A stretch of DNA of 64,000 bases. Origin: Candidatus Hydrogenedentota bacterium (GTDB taxonomy: Bacteria > Hydrogenedentota > Hydrogenedentia > Hydrogenedentales > JAGMZX01). The notes beneath the pieces are model-generated. The model was not told where the DNA came from. It ran no database searches and saw only the letters and a list, made by a program, of their open reading frames with translations. Shown here in pieces: positions 52,236 through 61,286 of the stretch. Every line of letters begins with the position of its first letter. Position 1 is the first letter of the stretch. The position numbers were made by a program, and so were the translations under genes. Location of the stretch: the NCBI GenBank assembly GCA_029556545.1, contig JAKQEQ010000138.1, forward strand, positions 1 through 64,000, in the 5' to 3' direction.

Positions 52236-52264
52236 TTGACACGCATCCGGCCCCTTGTTATAAC
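52236..52264 (+). promoter_or_regulatory. Sigma-70 promoter of the Eis-like acetyltransferase
   Basis: TTGACA (52236-52241), 17-bp spacer, TATAAC (52259-52264): one of the strongest matches in the window. The start near 52271 gives a 42-nt leader to ATG 52313. Confidence 0.8.
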
Positions 52265-52312
52265 GCGGGGAGTGTGCACGCATGAAGAAACATTGCGCGA
52301 TAGTGGACGATT

Positions 52313-53524
52313 ATGACGGACTTGGTGCTGAAAGGCGCGGAAACGGATGACGAGGTGCATCTCGCCAGCGACCTGATGGCGAAGGCGCACTGCCGCGATT
52401 ACTTCGCCGGGCTGGACTGGCTGCGCATGATCAGCGCGGGCTATCCGGGTTTCAGGCGGGAGCACGTGCGGATAGCGCTTTCGCACGGGGATTTGGCGGG
52501 CGCGCTTCGCGTCAATATGGAGACGATCCGCATCGGTGAAGCGCGCCTGCGCATGGGCGGATGCGGGTGGGTGACTACGGCGCCTCGCCACCGGGGGGGC
52601 AGCGTGGCGCGCGCGCTGATGGTGCACACGCTACGCTATCTCGCCGAGCAGCGCTGCCACGTGGCCATGCTCTTCGGCACTCCGAACTTTTACAGGCGTT
52701 TCGGTTTCGTGACCACGCTCGCGGAGTATGCCGTGCAGGCGCCGGTCGCCGAGGCGCTCGAAGCGCCCGGTCATGATTACCGGACGCGCCCCGGCAAGCC
52801 GGGCGACATCCGGGCCATCCAGCGCATGCACAACGCGAACGACGCCGACACGGCCTGTTCGGTCGTGCGCAGCGCCGCGCACATCAGCAACCAATGGGAC
52901 CGCTGGAAAGGCGTGCGCGTGGTCACTAACGCGCAAGGCAAGGTGCTCGGCTATTTCCTGTGCCGGTGCGAAGAGGAGGAAGCAGTGGTCGAGGAGACCG
53001 GCGTAGCGGACTTGGGCGCGTGCGCCGCCGTGTTGCGCGCGTGCGCGGGCGTCGCGCGGGAGGCGAGTCTGGCGCGGCTGCGATTCCGCGTTCCGCCGGA
53101 GCACCCGATGACCCATTTTCTCCTGCAATACAAGTCCCTGCACGAGACGCGTATCCTTCGGGACGCGGGCGGCATGATGGCCATCGTGAATCTTGAAGAG
53201 GCGCTTGAATCCATGATTCCGGAGTGGGAATATCGCTTGGCGGAGCATCCCGCCCGCGATTGGCGCGAGGAAGTGACGCTCCTGGTCGAGCGTGTCCCGT
53301 ACCGCGTCCGGGCGAATCGAGGCGCGATCGACGTGGCCGCCGCTAGCGGTACGAACAAAGTCAGCCTCGGCCGCGCGGATATGGTCCACATCCTCACCGG
53401 CTATCGCTACATCGAGGATATTCTCGCGACGCAGCACCGGGTGCTGACAAGGCGTGCGCGTGCGCTTCTTGCCCTGCTGTTTCCGAAGCGCCCGCCGTTT
53501 GTCTGGCCGATGGACCGGTTCTAG
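52313..53524 (+). CDS. Eis-like GNAT-family N-acetyltransferase
   Basis: 403 residues. N-terminal GNAT domain (1-150) with acetyl-CoA-binding PRHRGGSVARALMVHTLRYLAEQ, a second GNAT-like domain (about 155-290) and a C-terminal SCP2-like domain ending SLGRADMVHILTGYRYIEDILATQ ... PPFVWPMDRF. This three-part layout is the Eis architecture. Members acetylate amines, including aminoglycosides in mycobacteria; the substrate here is unknown. Single gene, its own promoter. Confidence 0.85.
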   Translation: MTDLVLKGAETDDEVHLASDLMAKAHCRDYFAGLDWLRMISAGYPGFRREHVRIALSHGDLAGALRVNMETIRIGEARLRMGGCGWVTTAPRHRGGSVARALMVHTLRYLAEQRCHVAMLFGTPNFYRRFGFVTTLAEYAVQAPVAEALEAPGHDYRTRPGKPGDIRAIQRMHNANDADTACSVVRSAAHISNQWDRWKGVRVVTNAQGKVLGYFLCRCEEEEAVVEETGVADLGACAAVLRACAGVAREASLARLRFRVPPEHPMTHFLLQYKSLHETRILRDAGGMMAIVNLEEALESMIPEWEYRLAEHPARDWREEVTLLVERVPYRVRANRGAIDVAAASGTNKVSLGRADMVHILTGYRYIEDILATQHRVLTRRARALLALLFPKRPPFVWPMDRF

Positions 53525-53673
53525 CTACGATGCCTCGCGGGTCGACGCGCCGCCTGGGGTGACCGCCACAATCGCTGTATCCGCTTGGTCCCGGGACCGT
53601 CGCTGTGAGATCATGGACCGCGTCAGAGAACGCGGGTGATTCCGGCATTCCGTGCCGGGAGGAGGGTCACACG

Positions 53674-54795
53674 ATGAGAGTCATCGTTTTTGGCGGTGCG
53701 GGAGACGTTGGAAGCCGCGCGGTCGAAGACTTGGCGCTGACGGAGGATGTGGAACAGGTCACCATTGCCGACCGCGCCGAGGCGAGCGCGCGGCGCGTGG
53801 CTGCGGCGCTCGGGAATCGGGGCGCGCGGGTGGACGTGGCGCGTGTCGATGCGAGGGACCATGAGGGGCTTGTGGCCGCCATGCGGGGATACGACGTGGC
53901 CGCGTCGGCGCTGGGGCCTTTCTACGAATATGAGACGCGGCTCGTGCGCGCGGCCATCGAGGCGGGCGTGGATTACGCAAGCGTCTGCGACGATTGGACC
54001 GCCGCCATGCAGGTGCTGGACGTCTACGACCAGCCCGCCCGCGAGCGGGGCCGCGTGATCCTGACAGGCTTGGGTACCAGTCCCGGCATCACGAACGTGT
54101 GTGTGAGCTTACTTACCCGGAGGATGGACACGCCACGGCGCGCGGATGTCTGTGTCTATCAGCCCCTGAACGGCGGGGGCGAAGCCGTCATTCGCCACGT
54201 GCTTTTCATCATGTCGGGGCAGGTGGCCGGGTTCAGAGACGGGCGGCAACAGATGGTCCGCGCCTGCGGCAGCAGCGTGCGCATCGAGTTTCCGCGTTTT
54301 GGACGTGTCCGGGTGTGGAACATGGGGCACAGCGAGCCGGTCACGCTTCACCGCTTCATCCCCGGTCTGGAAGAAGTTCGCTTCTACATGGGGTACGGGC
54401 GCGGGTCCCGGCTCTTTGTTTTGCCGTGCCGGACCAGCTTGTTCACTCATCCGCGAATGCTTGACGTGGTCAGCCGCTTGCTTGGCAAGATCGAACGCTT
54501 CCTGCCGGCACAGGGAATCGCGGAGGGTGCGGTGCGCGTGGATGTTTACGGGGAGCGGAACGGACGTGAAGTCCACGAGATGCTCTGTGGCATCGGGCGG
54601 ATGCGAGAGGCCACGGCGCTCTCTCTCTCCGTGGGGACGCTCATGCTCGCCCGAAGGGAACTGTGCGTCGAAGGGGGGGGGGCCTATGCGCCGGAGGGGT
54701 GTCTGGAGCCGGAGCTTTTCCTGGACCGGCTCCGGGAGAAGGGCATCTTCGCATATGGCGACCTTGAAATGACCACAAGACTCGGCAACGGCTGA
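53674..54795 (+). CDS. Saccharopine dehydrogenase-like NAD(P)-binding reductase
   Basis: 373 residues from ATG 53674 (GGAGGAGGG 8 nt upstream). Rossmann start MRVIVFGGAGDVGSRAVEDLALTEDVEQVTIADRAEASARRVAAAL and the saccharopine-type follow-on YDVAASALGPFYEYETRLVRAAIEAGVDYASVCDD, GTSPGITNVCVSLL. The C-terminal part is the Sacchrp_dh_C-like dimerisation domain. Relatives act in lysine, carboxynorspermidine or trans-acyl metabolism; function not resolvable. It has a GC-rich Gly tract near residue 330. Confidence 0.8.
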   Translation: MRVIVFGGAGDVGSRAVEDLALTEDVEQVTIADRAEASARRVAAALGNRGARVDVARVDARDHEGLVAAMRGYDVAASALGPFYEYETRLVRAAIEAGVDYASVCDDWTAAMQVLDVYDQPARERGRVILTGLGTSPGITNVCVSLLTRRMDTPRRADVCVYQPLNGGGEAVIRHVLFIMSGQVAGFRDGRQQMVRACGSSVRIEFPRFGRVRVWNMGHSEPVTLHRFIPGLEEVRFYMGYGRGSRLFVLPCRTSLFTHPRMLDVVSRLLGKIERFLPAQGIAEGAVRVDVYGERNGREVHEMLCGIGRMREATALSLSVGTLMLARRELCVEGGGAYAPEGCLEPELFLDRLREKGIFAYGDLEMTTRLGNG

Positions 54796-54890
54796 AGACC
54801 CGCACGCGCCGACATTTCCCCGGTGGCAATGTAATTGATAAAATACCGGCAGGTCGTGTGTGTGTTTCCCGCAAGGCGAGGGCTTCCTCC

Positions 54891-56081
54891 ATGCGTTTCG
54901 GTCCGGTTCTGCTGTTGCGTTTTGTTTGGCGCGCCTTCTTCGGTCGTGGGGATCGACGTGTTCCGTGGACAGCGCGTCGAGTGGTCGTGTTACTGGTGTT
55001 TTCGCCATTGCTGCTGCTGATTCAGACCTTGGTGTGGATCGGGCTACTGCTGGACGAGTTGCTGTTTCCCGGCTATCGGAAGGTCGGCATCAAGGAGCCC
55101 ATCTTCGTTGTCGGAATTCCTCGCAGCGGCACTACGCTGTTGCACCGGCTGTTGGCGCTCGACACGGACCGTTTTATCAGTTTTCGGCTCTGGGAAGTGA
55201 TTCTCGCTCCATCGATCACGGGTCGCTATTTTCTGACCTGGGTGGGGCGGGTGGACCGCGCGCTGGGCGGCCCCGGCAGGCGGCTTATCGGCGCTATCGA
55301 GAAGCGGTTGTTGCGTGACGTGAACAAGATGCACAAGATTGGGCTCTTCGAGACGGAGGAGGATTACCTGATCTTGACGCCGTACGCGGCGCATGCGTTG
55401 CTTCTTGCGCCGTTTCCCTATGAACCCGAGTTGGAGGCCGTGATGCGATTTGACGACGCGGTCCCCGAGGCGGAGCGTGCGCGGATCATGGCCTTTTACA
55501 AGCGCTGTGTCCAACGGCACCTCTACTTCCACGGACCGGACAAGCAGCTTCTCTCGAAGAACCCCGGCTTCAGTGCGATGGTCGCGTCGCTGGACACGAC
55601 GTTTCCGGACTGCAAGGTCGTGTGCTGCGCGCGAACGCCGCATGACGCCGTGCCGTCGTTTTGCAGTCTGATGAGCTACTTTTGCGGAGTCGTCGGGGTG
55701 GATGCCGGGCAGGAACAGTTCCGCGCGCTCATGCTAGACGCGTGCGGATACTTCTACCGGCATCCTCAGGACTGTCTGGCCGGCTGGCCGGCGAATCGAC
55801 GGGCCTTCGTGCTTTACGACGCGCTGACGAGCGACCTTCGCGGCACGGTGACCGCGCTGTATGCCGCATTGGGTCTCGACATGAACCCGGCGTTCGCCGA
55901 GGCTCTCGCGGAGGAAGCCGCCCGTGCGCGCACGTACAAGAGCAGGCATAGCTACGATCCGGCGGATTTCGGCCTCACGCGGGAAAACATCCGCGAGAAA
56001 TACGGCGATGTGTTCTTATCTTATGGCATTCCCGAGGACTTATCGGCTGGCGAAGAAGTGCGCGCGGAAGCGGCAAGCTGA
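54891..56081 (+). CDS. Membrane-linked sulfotransferase family protein
   Basis: 396 residues from ATG 54891 (GAGGG 9 nt upstream). Two hydrophobic stretches (FGPVLLLRFVWRAFF; RVVVLLVFSPLLLLIQTLVWIGLLL) precede the PAPS-binding 5'-PSB loop FVVGIPRSGTTLLHRLLALD and a 3'-PB-like CKVVCCARTPHDAVPSF. It transfers sulfate from PAPS to a carbohydrate, lipid or other hydroxyl. Planctomycete-like genomes are rich in such genes. No clear operon partner. Confidence 0.85.
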   Translation: MRFGPVLLLRFVWRAFFGRGDRRVPWTARRVVVLLVFSPLLLLIQTLVWIGLLLDELLFPGYRKVGIKEPIFVVGIPRSGTTLLHRLLALDTDRFISFRLWEVILAPSITGRYFLTWVGRVDRALGGPGRRLIGAIEKRLLRDVNKMHKIGLFETEEDYLILTPYAAHALLLAPFPYEPELEAVMRFDDAVPEAERARIMAFYKRCVQRHLYFHGPDKQLLSKNPGFSAMVASLDTTFPDCKVVCCARTPHDAVPSFCSLMSYFCGVVGVDAGQEQFRALMLDACGYFYRHPQDCLAGWPANRRAFVLYDALTSDLRGTVTALYAALGLDMNPAFAEALAEEAARARTYKSRHSYDPADFGLTRENIREKYGDVFLSYGIPEDLSAGEEVRAEAAS

Positions 56082-56119
56082 GGCCCCATCGGCTTTCCTC
56101 GTGATACCGGCCCTGCACG

Positions 56120-56149
56120 TTGCCCGTCATGCCCGCGATAGGCTATCTT
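56120..56149 (+). promoter_or_regulatory. Sigma-70 promoter of the ankyrin lipoprotein
   Basis: TTGCCC (56120-56125), 18-bp spacer, TATCTT (56144-56149). The start near 56156 leaves 37 nt to ATG 56193. Confidence 0.5.
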
Positions 56150-56192
56150 GCCCGCCGTCGGTGTATCTGCGTCGAGACCGGCCAAAGGAAAC

Positions 56193-56759
56193 ATGAATCC
56201 AGTCATGCGGACACTTCTCTGGGCGTCGTGCCTGTTGTTTATGGGCGGCCTGTGCGGCTGTACCGCCAGTCTTCACGACGTGGTCGCGCGCGGCGACCTC
56301 GATCGCGCCGCCGCACTGATCGAACGTGACGCGACGCTGGTCCATGCCCGAGACCGCCTTGGTAAGACCGCGTTGCACCACGCCGTTACGTTTCAGCGCG
56401 CGGAGGCTGTGGATTTCCTTGTCGGGCGCGGCGCGGACGTGAACGCGCGCGATGTAACGGGTATGACGCCGCTGCACGTGGCGGCGATGTTGGGTCGGGA
56501 CGAGGAAGCGCGGCTCCTGCTCGAATGGGGCGCGGACGTAAACGCGGCGGACGTGTTCGGCGATATGCCGTTGCATACCGCGGCGCTCTTTGGCGTGGCG
56601 GGCGCAATCGAGGTGCTTATAGCGCGGGGCGCTGCGTCGGACGCGCGAAACGGCGCAGGCAAGACGCCTTTCGAGTTGGCGTTGGCGCGTGGGAACCGTC
56701 GTGTTGCGCTGCGGCTTCGCGCGTTAGAGCGCGCGACGGACGCCCGGCCCGGCGCGTAG
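56193..56759 (+). CDS. Ankyrin-repeat lipoprotein
   Basis: 188 residues from ATG 56193 (AAAGGAA upstream). Signal with lipobox MGGLCGC-TAS. Four ankyrin repeats follow: GKTALHHAVTFQRAEAVDFLVGRGADVNARD, GMTPLHVAAMLGRDEEARLLLEWGADVNAAD, GDMPLHTAALFGVAGAIEVLIARGA and GKTPFELALARGNRRVALRLR. Such proteins are binding scaffolds without catalysis. It precedes rnhA by 45 bp and may be co-transcribed with it. Confidence 0.88.
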   Translation: MNPVMRTLLWASCLLFMGGLCGCTASLHDVVARGDLDRAAALIERDATLVHARDRLGKTALHHAVTFQRAEAVDFLVGRGADVNARDVTGMTPLHVAAMLGRDEEARLLLEWGADVNAADVFGDMPLHTAALFGVAGAIEVLIARGAASDARNGAGKTPFELALARGNRRVALRLRALERATDARPGA

Positions 56760-56804
56760 CCCGGAAGGCGAGGACCTGGAGACAGAACTGTAAGATCGGC
56801 CTGC

Positions 56805-57299
56805 ATGAGCGAGCGTGCGGAACCAGTGATAATCTATACGGACGGCGGCTGCGACCCGAATCCGGGCGTGGGCGGCTGGGCGGCCGTGTTGCAGTACAAG
56901 GGGCGCGTCAGGGAGTTGTCCGGTGGTGCGATGGAAACCACCAATAATCGCATGGAGTTGACGGCCGTCATCGAAGCGCTGGCGGCGCTCAAGCGGCCCT
57001 GTAAGGTGGTGGTCCACACCGACTCGGAGTACGTGAAGCGGGGCGTTACTGAATGGCTTCCGACGTGGAAGCGACGGGGCTGGCGGCGCAAGGGCGGGGC
57101 GTTGAAGAACGAGGAACTCTGGCGCCGACTCGACGAACTGGGCGGGCGGCACGAGATTCAGTGGCGGTGGGTGCCGGGGCACGCCGGCGTGGCGTTGAAT
57201 GAACGCTGCGACGCGCTGGCTTCGGCGATGATCGCCGCGCGCAAGAATGGTCGAGACGGCGGTTTGCGCCCGGATGGGCGCGGGCTCCGCAAGCGATGA
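56805..57299 (+). CDS. rnhA: Ribonuclease HI
   Basis: 164 residues. It degrades RNA in RNA-DNA hybrids. The DEDD active site is present: Asp in IYTDGGCDPNPG, Glu in NNRMELTAVIEAL, Asp in VHTDSEYV, and Asp in GHAGVALNERCDALA. Basic handle region EWLPTWKRRGWRRKGG. The tail after about residue 148 is basic and not conserved. Its stop is a few bases from the histidine kinase start. Confidence 0.95.
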   Translation: MSERAEPVIIYTDGGCDPNPGVGGWAAVLQYKGRVRELSGGAMETTNNRMELTAVIEALAALKRPCKVVVHTDSEYVKRGVTEWLPTWKRRGWRRKGGALKNEELWRRLDELGGRHEIQWRWVPGHAGVALNERCDALASAMIAARKNGRDGGLRPDGRGLRKR

Positions 57300-57305
57300 G
57301 CGGTA

Positions 57306-60092
57306 ATGAAGGGCATGTCAGAACGCGGACTGCATACGAGACGGCAATTGCCGCTATACCTGATTGCCATCCTGATTGGCATGGGCGGCGTTCTGTTCTC
57401 GCGTCAACTCGACAACGTTGGGTTGCGGGTCGCGGTCGTGTTCGTGTCCGTCGCGGTGCCGTTGTTCGCCACGGGAAACGTGCTGGCGCGGCCGAGTCTG
57501 GGCCGGATCGAGCGGCTCGCCCTGCTGGCTGGGGTGATTATGTTGATCAGCGGGGCCGGGTTCAGCATGTCCGGGCTGCCCGACTCGCTCATGGAGGAGG
57601 AGATGCTGTCGCCGGAGGTGGCGAACGCCTCACGGCTGATCGGGTTGCTTAGTCTTGTTCTTGGGCTGCTGGTGGTCCTGTACTCCGTTGTGCGCACAGG
57701 CGAAGACATCGAGGAGGTGGGCGACCGGTTCTGGCTGCTTGCGGAGCAAATGAACGAGGGGCTGTTGCTGTCTTCGGCTGAGGGACGCATCGTACTCGCG
57801 AATCGCCGCCTGCTCGAAATGTTCGGCGTCAAGGAAGAAGACATCATCGGCGAGAGCACGACGGCGTTGGCGCGCGAGTTCCAAATGGACCCGGTGTTGC
57901 GGCATTTCGAGAGGCGGGCGGAGGGCATTGCCAGCGAGTACGAGTTGAGCTGTGAGATTCGCGGCGAGGAACGGCGTCTCGCCATCAGCGGCAACCCGAT
58001 TTTCGACCGGCAGGGGCGCCACACGGGCACCATCGGCCTGGTGCGCGACATCACGGATCAGTACCGGCTGGCGCAGCGACTCGAACGGTACAACCAGGGG
58101 CTGAAACAACTGGTCGAGGAACAGACGGAGAAGCTGCTCCAGTCTGAAGAGCGTTTTCGTCAATTGCTCGTGACGATGAACGAAGGCTTCCTGACGCTGA
58201 ACGCGACCTACCGCATTCGTTTTGCGAACGACCGGATATGCGAGATGCTGGGCCTGCTGCATCAGCGCGTCGTGGGCCGGGACATCTTCGAGTTCCTGGA
58301 TGCGTCGGGTCGAGTGCATCTCCTCAACCTGCTGGCGCAGAGCGCGGGCCAGCCGCGCGGCGAACTGCGCCGCGAAATGAATTTTGTTGCGAGCGACGGA
58401 ACCGCGGTTCCGGCGGTGGTGGCGGTGTCCTATATCGGCGAGGGCGCCGCCTCGGAGACGCGGCATTCGTTGGTCGTCACCAGCGTGGCAGAACAGAAGA
58501 AGATGCGGCACCAACTTGAGATGCGGGCGCGCGAACTCGAAAGAGTGAACGAGGAACTGCGGCTTCATGACCGCGCAAAGGACAGTTTCCTGTCGAACGT
58601 GAGCCACGAACTGCGGACGCCGTTGAGCACGATTCAAGGGTACCTCGACATGTTCGAGTCGGGCGGGCTGGGCGCCCTCAAGGGAGCGCAAGACAGCGCC
58701 ATCAAGGTGATGCGGCGCAACGTGGACCGCCTGGTCGCGCAGATCAACGAAATCATCGAGTTCAGCCGGATGGAAATCCGCGGCGTACATTTGAGCATGA
58801 ACCTTTTCTCTCCGACGCGCCTGATACAGGAATGCGTGGCCTCGCTTCAGCCGCACGCCTTGCCCAAGGACCTGAGCATCAACACGTTCACGGAGGAAGG
58901 GATTGGGCCGGTCTGGGCGGACCGGGAGAAGATCGGCCAGGTGATCGGCATCTTGCTCAGCAACGCGGTGAAGTTCTCGGACCCGGGCGGGTTGGTCCAG
59001 GTGCGTCTCGAAGCGCGCGGGCCGCGCGACGTGGCGATCGCTGTTTCGGACACGGGCATCGGGATCAGCCCCTCGCACCATGAACGGATTTTCATGAAGT
59101 TCTTTCAGGTGGATGCCTCGCGCTCGCGGCGTCACGGGGGAACAGGCATCGGGCTCTCCATCGCGAAGAGCATTGTCGAGGCGCACGGCGGCCGGATCGA
59201 ACTTGAGAGCGCGCGCGGCGAAGGCAGCACGTTCACGGTCGTCCTACCCGGCGCGCTGTTTGACGCGACGGTCGATGCGGCTGCCGTGCGCGACCTGGAC
59301 CGGCTGCATGTCGTGTTGATCGCTTCCGGCCATGCGTTTCCCGAGACGCTCGAATCGGTGCTGCGGCGCGCGGGATGTCGCGTGACCGTTGTCGAGAACG
59401 CCTTCCGCGGCGTTCGCGCCGCGGCGGAGATCAAACCGGACGCGGTGGTGTTCGTGGATACGCCGCACATCGAGTCGGGCGAGGCCACGCTGACCGCGCT
59501 GCGACAACAAAGCCTCACCGCGCACGCGCCGATAATTGTTTGTTCGGACGCAGACGCCGCGCGCGTGAAGGAATCCTGCGATGCCGATTCCGATATGCAT
59601 TTCCTGGCCATGCCGTTCTCGGCCCGGACGTTACTCAATCTGCTTCGCCACGCCTGTTTTGACGAGCCGCTGACCGTCGCGGGCGGGCTTGTCCCGGCGC
59701 GAGAAGGCCGTGGCGTGCCGCTGGTAATGGTGCTCGATTCGGACCTCAGTCTGCTGGAGTGGGTCGAGACGGCGTTGCGGCAGCGGGGCCTGCCGTGCTG
59801 CTGCGCGCCGGACTGGCGTCGGGGCCTGGACTTGCTGGGGCAAGAGTCGCCGGACATTGTCTTCGTGGACGACGATCTCCCGGAAGGGGCGTCGGAAGAA
59901 GAGCGCGCAGCATTTTACGAGGCGGCGGCGGTGCGCGGGACGCCGGTTTGTGCGTTAACCGGCTTTGGGAGCACGACCCCGGTCGGAGAGGACCTGATCG
60001 GCGTGCTGCGCAAGCCGTTTACAATCGAGAAGATGCTGGAGATTGTCGAAACCGCCGCGCGACGCGGGAAACCTGAGCAAACACACGCGTAA
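57306..60092 (+). CDS. Membrane hybrid histidine kinase with two PAS and two receiver-like domains
   Basis: 928 residues from ATG 57306 or ATG 57315. Four N-terminal helices (about 14-135), PAS1 (about 140-255), a coiled coil, PAS2 (about 285-385), coiled coil, HisKA with phospho-His in SNVSHELRTPLS (about 434), HATPase_c (N box LLSNAVKFS, DTGIGIS, GGTGIGLSIAKS) and two C-terminal receiver-like domains. The first (about 660-780) lacks the acidic pair (VVLIASGHA), so it is degenerate; the second (about 800-915) has VMVLDSD, VFVDDDLP and RKPF, near canonical. It overlaps dacA by one base (TAATG). Confidence 0.9.
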   Translation: MKGMSERGLHTRRQLPLYLIAILIGMGGVLFSRQLDNVGLRVAVVFVSVAVPLFATGNVLARPSLGRIERLALLAGVIMLISGAGFSMSGLPDSLMEEEMLSPEVANASRLIGLLSLVLGLLVVLYSVVRTGEDIEEVGDRFWLLAEQMNEGLLLSSAEGRIVLANRRLLEMFGVKEEDIIGESTTALAREFQMDPVLRHFERRAEGIASEYELSCEIRGEERRLAISGNPIFDRQGRHTGTIGLVRDITDQYRLAQRLERYNQGLKQLVEEQTEKLLQSEERFRQLLVTMNEGFLTLNATYRIRFANDRICEMLGLLHQRVVGRDIFEFLDASGRVHLLNLLAQSAGQPRGELRREMNFVASDGTAVPAVVAVSYIGEGAASETRHSLVVTSVAEQKKMRHQLEMRARELERVNEELRLHDRAKDSFLSNVSHELRTPLSTIQGYLDMFESGGLGALKGAQDSAIKVMRRNVDRLVAQINEIIEFSRMEIRGVHLSMNLFSPTRLIQECVASLQPHALPKDLSINTFTEEGIGPVWADREKIGQVIGILLSNAVKFSDPGGLVQVRLEARGPRDVAIAVSDTGIGISPSHHERIFMKFFQVDASRSRRHGGTGIGLSIAKSIVEAHGGRIELESARGEGSTFTVVLPGALFDATVDAAAVRDLDRLHVVLIASGHAFPETLESVLRRAGCRVTVVENAFRGVRAAAEIKPDAVVFVDTPHIESGEATLTALRQQSLTAHAPIIVCSDADAARVKESCDADSDMHFLAMPFSARTLLNLLRHACFDEPLTVAGGLVPAREGRGVPLVMVLDSDLSLLEWVETALRQRGLPCCCAPDWRRGLDLLGQESPDIVFVDDDLPEGASEEERAAFYEAAAVRGTPVCALTGFGSTTPVGEDLIGVLRKPFTIEKMLEIVETAARRGKPEQTHA

Positions 60093-61264
60093 TGGAGATT
60101 CGAGAACGCATGACGGTACATGAGAAGGTACGCCGAGTTAGTCTTCTGATTTTGGCGGCGCTGTGGGCGGGCATGTGCCCTCGCAGTGACGCTGTGGACG
60201 CGGAGACGCCCGAGAGCCGTATTTGCGTCGAGGCGTCAACGGGGCTTGTGGTAGCGGAGCAGCACGCGGATATCAAACGACCGCCAGCGAGCATGGTGAA
60301 GCTGGTGATGATGCTTCTGGTGGCGGAGGGGTTGGACGCGGGTGTCTGGCGTGAGGACATGGAGATCGGCGTGTCCGCTCACGCGCAGCACATGGGCGGG
60401 ACCCAGGTCTACCTCGAAGCGGGGCAGGTGTGGCCGCTGGACCGTTTGATGCAGGCGGTGGCGATCGCCTCAGCGAATGACGCGGCGATGGCGGTGGCCG
60501 AGGGCCTCTGGGGAAGCAAGGAGCAATATCTCGAGGCGGCGAACCGGCGCGCGGCGGAACTAGGCATGGTCGACTCAACGTTCAACAGCGTCCACGGACT
60601 GCCACCGGACCGAGGGATGCCGTTCGACGAGACGACGGCGCGCGATATGGCGACCCTGGCTCGTGAATGCGTGAAGCATCCCCGCCTGCTCGCCTGGACG
60701 CGGGAGAAGGAACTTGAGTTCAAGCCGGGGCAGGCGATCTCGTACAACACGAACAAGATGCTGTGGCGCATGCCCGAGTGCGACGGGCTCAAGACGGGTT
60801 ACATCCGCGCGTCAGGCTATTGTGTCACCGCTACGGCTGCCCGGGGCGACACCCGGATCATCGCGATAGTCATGGGTTCCCCGCGTTTCAACGAGCGATT
60901 TCAAACGGCGAAGACGCTCCTCGAAACGGGCTTCGCGCAGGTGCGGCGGGTCAAGGTGGCGGACATCGGACAGCCGGTCGCGACCGGTGCCGCGGTCGAG
61001 CATGGCATGGTGGCGCGGACGCCGCTGTATCCCCTCGAATCGGTGTGGGTCGTCGTGCCTCCGGACCGGGAACAAGACCTTCGGGTTATCCTGGATTATC
61101 CCCCGCGCCTCGCGGCGCCTCTCAAGGCCGGCGACGTCGTCGGCGAACTCTGGGTCGAATTGGACGATAAACGTCTCGGCGACACACTGCTGTACGTGGC
61201 TGAGGCCGCGCCGTTGGATTTGTGGTCGGCGGTGACTGCGGGGGGCGCGGGCGAGGCCGAATAG
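60092..61264 (+). CDS. D-alanyl-D-alanine carboxypeptidase (PBP5/DacA family)
   Basis: 390 residues from ATG 60092 (or 60110). Signal peptide (VSLLILAALWAGM). All three penicillin-binding motifs: SMVK (Ser67-Lys70), SAN (127-129) and KTG (234-236). The C-terminal about 110 residues match PBP5_C, the membrane-proximal beta domain. It removes the terminal D-Ala of peptidoglycan peptides. It directly overlaps the histidine kinase stop and may be regulated with it. Confidence 0.92.
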   Translation: MEIRERMTVHEKVRRVSLLILAALWAGMCPRSDAVDAETPESRICVEASTGLVVAEQHADIKRPPASMVKLVMMLLVAEGLDAGVWREDMEIGVSAHAQHMGGTQVYLEAGQVWPLDRLMQAVAIASANDAAMAVAEGLWGSKEQYLEAANRRAAELGMVDSTFNSVHGLPPDRGMPFDETTARDMATLARECVKHPRLLAWTREKELEFKPGQAISYNTNKMLWRMPECDGLKTGYIRASGYCVTATAARGDTRIIAIVMGSPRFNERFQTAKTLLETGFAQVRRVKVADIGQPVATGAAVEHGMVARTPLYPLESVWVVVPPDREQDLRVILDYPPRLAAPLKAGDVVGELWVELDDKRLGDTLLYVAEAAPLDLWSAVTAGGAGEAE

Positions 61265-61286
61265 GGTCGATGGGGACCCGCCGGGC

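Noticed and set aside
52282-52350. Small upstream ORF (MKKHCAIVDDYDG...) in the Eis-like leader
   Set aside because: It overlaps the real gene in another frame, has no ribosome site and no coding signature.
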